Source of the DNA: QHBQ01 sp038230695
GTDB taxonomy: Bacteria; Chloroflexota; Chloroflexia; QHBQ01
NCBI GenBank assembly: GCA_038230695.1
Contig: JBBRMT010000271.1
Location: forward strand, 1 to 5,921
Direction: 5' to 3'
DNA: 5,921 bases
Part shown: piece by piece, positions 4,300 to 5,921 of the stretch
Layout: each line of letters opens with the position of its first letter
Numbering within the stretch: the first letter of the stretch is position 1
The notes under the pieces: model-generated
Seen by the model: the letters and a program-made list of their open reading frames with translations, nothing else
What the model was told of the DNA's origin: nothing
Database searches by the model: none
Made by a program: the position numbers and the translations under genes

Positions 4300-5921
4300 T
4301 TATTTGCCAACCGTTACCTGGGTCCAGTCGTCGGCGAGCAAACCCTGAGCGGTGTATGTAAGCCCCTGCACCGTAGAACGGATTATGGCGTATGCCTTGC
4401 CATAGTAGAGCGGCAGCCAGCCAACCTCATTGATGACGATCTGCTCGGCCTGCTGATACAGAGGGATGCGGGCAGAGATGTTGCTCTGGGCATCGGCCTG
4501 ATCCACCAGCCGATCGAAGTCGGGATTGGAGTAATGGCCGTTGTTATTACCCACGCCAGTGCGAAGCTGCTGCGATAGAAAGTTCTGTGGGTCGGGGTAA
4601 TCCGCGCCCCAGGCGCTGAGATACATCTGGATGGTACTGGTCTGCGGCGAGGCTGTCAGAACGGTGAGTTTGTTGTTGAACTGATCGAGCGGCTCGACAT
4701 CCAGTTGCACATTCAGCCCCAGGTTGGCGTGCCACGCGCTTTGCAGAAACACGCCAGTGAGACTCTGGCTGGTATCCTGTTCATTGATGGTCAAGGTGAC
4801 GCTGGGCAACGGATTGCTCCCGCCAAAACCGGCATCGGTGAGCGCCTGTTTCGCCGCGCTGGGGTTATAGTCTAGCTTCTGGATGTTGGGGTTGTATCCG
4901 GGCAACCCCGGCGGAATGATGGTGTCCGCCGCTTCCACTGCCCCTTTTAGCGTCTCGGTTGCCAACTGTTGCTTGTTCACCGCCAGAGCCAGGGCGCGGC
5001 GCACCAGCGTCTGATTGAATGGCGGCTGGCGATTGTTGAAGCCGACATAGGTGTTATTGAACTGGGCGGCCTGCACGAAGCCGGGCAGGTTCTGTGCGAT
5101 GGGCAGGTCAGTAGTGGCGAAACCCTGTGTCCCCATAATGTCCAATTCGCCGCGCTGGTATGCCTGGAATGCGCTGGCCGCCAGTTGGTACATCGGCATC
5201 GTAATCCCCGTCAGCTTGCTTGCCCCGCCGTAATAGCTGGGGTTGGGGACCAGGCTGAGGGACTGCCCATGCTGCCACTGCTTGAGCATGAATGGGCCAG
5301 TGCCATATGCGTGTTCGCCCCACTTGTCGCCGTACTTGTCTACTGCCTGCTTCGGCACCACGAATGAGACCGGGAAGGTTAGCTGGTAGAGGAAGTAGCT
5401 GGCGGGTTTATCCAGCGTGATACGCAGAGTCAGCGGATCGAGCGCCCGCACCCCGCTGAGGGTGGTGGCGCTGCCGTTGGCGATCGCGCCGCTGCCGCTG
5501 ATGTTGCCAAGGTAGTAGCCTGCCTGTCCGCCGCTCACTTTGGGGTCGAAGGCGCGATTCAGGCTGTAGGCGAAGTCGGTGGCGGTGCAGGCGCTGCCGT
5601 CGGCAAACTTCAGGCCAGGGCGAATGTGGAAGGTAAACACCCGGCTATCGGCGCTGACCTGCCAACTTGCCGCGCCTGCAGGCTTGATGTTGAAGTGGCT
5701 ATCCAGTTTGACCAATCCCTCAAAGATTAGGTCGGCAACCATTACCTGCTGGGTGGAGTTTGTCAGCGCAGGGTCAAGCGACTGCATATCGCTAACCCCC
5801 TCGATTGCCCAGCGCAGAACGCTACTTGGTGGAACGACGGAGCCAGCAGTAGGCGCTGGCTGGCTGCCGCTACCCACAATGCAGCCAGCCCCCGCCAGCG
5901 CCCCTAGCAGCCGCCAGCCCC
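4300..5921 (-). CDS. Family-5 ABC transporter solute-binding lipoprotein (peptide/nickel type), 5' end missing
   Basis: 539 residues are visible; the start lies beyond the right edge. The visible N-terminus WRLLGALAGAGC is the end of a lipoprotein signal, with the Cys codon at 5883-5881, so the true start should be only some 10-20 codons further out. A GTG at 5877-5875 is after this Cys and is not the start. The mature protein is a full SBP_bac_5 domain: VLRWAIEGVSDMQSLDPAL, then VADLIFEGLVKLD, the conserved FTFHIRPGLKFADGSACTA-type core, VRRALALAVNKQQL, and WGADYPDPQNFLSQQL near the C-terminus, ending TQVTVGK. Such proteins capture oligopeptides, nickel, opines or other small solutes outside the membrane and pass them to a permease. 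The substrate cannot be assigned. No permease or ATPase gene follows in this window; they may lie upstream or elsewhere. Confidence 0.93.
   Translation of the reverse strand, partial: GWRLLGALAGAGCIVGSGSQPAPTAGSVVPPSSVLRWAIEGVSDMQSLDPALTNSTQQVMVADLIFEGLVKLDSHFNIKPAGAASWQVSADSRVFTFHIRPGLKFADGSACTATDFAYSLNRAFDPKVSGGQAGYYLGNISGSGAIANGSATTLSGVRALDPLTLRITLDKPASYFLYQLTFPVSFVVPKQAVDKYGDKWGEHAYGTGPFMLKQWQHGQSLSLVPNPSYYGGASKLTGITMPMYQLAASAFQAYQRGELDIMGTQGFATTDLPIAQNLPGFVQAAQFNNTYVGFNNRQPPFNQTLVRRALALAVNKQQLATETLKGAVEAADTIIPPGLPGYNPNIQKLDYNPSAAKQALTDAGFGGSNPLPSVTLTINEQDTSQSLTGVFLQSAWHANLGLNVQLDVEPLDQFNNKLTVLTASPQTSTIQMYLSAWGADYPDPQNFLSQQLRTGVGNNNGHYSNPDFDRLVDQADAQSNISARIPLYQQAEQIVINEVGWLPLYYGKAYAIIRSTVQGLTYTAQGLLADDWTQVTVGK

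Noticed and set aside
5875..5877. GTG as the start of the solute-binding protein
   Set aside because: The frame continues upstream through a hydrophobic stretch ending in Cys (5883-5881), a lipoprotein signal, so the real start is beyond the window.

Overview
The window is a compact bacterial segment in which every supported gene reads on the minus strand, so the order of transcription is from high to low coordinates. Base composition is moderately GC-rich by eye. Two features suggest a Chloroflexota-like bacterium: lipoproteins with extracytoplasmic Gly/Ser/Asn/Thr-rich parts, and short GTAGGGGCG-type palindromic repeats at gene borders. This taxonomic guess rests on general resemblance, not on a marker gene, and confidence is modest. 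Repeats of this style also occur in cyanobacteria.

Layout in transcription order: (1) a family-5 ABC transporter solute-binding lipoprotein (4300-5921) whose extreme N-terminus lies beyond the right edge; (2) a 103-bp spacer with a GC-rich imperfect palindrome, then a DinB/DUF664-type four-helix-bundle protein (3717-4196); (3) a roughly 150-bp spacer with a heptamer array (AACTCAA) and two exact 29-bp direct repeats; (4) a small lipoprotein of unknown function, started at TTG (3105-3563); (5) an unrecognised soluble 157-residue protein (2578-3051); (6) a secreted phospholipase D-superfamily lipoprotein with two HKD motifs (1349-2581); (7) a class I SAM-dependent methyltransferase with an N-terminal zinc-ribbon-like motif (337-1329); (8) the first 113 residues of a polysaccharide/oligosaccharide flippase (1-340), cut by the left edge.

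Genes 5 to 8 look translationally coupled: an ATGA overlap between 5 and 6, 19 bp between 6 and 7, and a GTGA overlap between 7 and 8. Gene 4 lies 53 bp upstream of gene 5 and may belong to the same transcript. The flippase and methyltransferase suggest the start of a cell-surface glycan cluster, and the two lipoproteins would act on the outer face of the membrane. That functional link is inference from context. The solute-binding protein and the DinB-like protein are probably separate units.

The most unusual structure is the repeat family. A 16-bp core occurs exactly three times. Two copies are tandem in a spacer. The third, a full hairpin with an 8-bp perfect stem, lies in frame inside the phospholipase D gene and encodes part of the signal-peptide n-region. 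I see no CRISPR array, tRNA, rRNA, insertion sequence or recognisable defence system.
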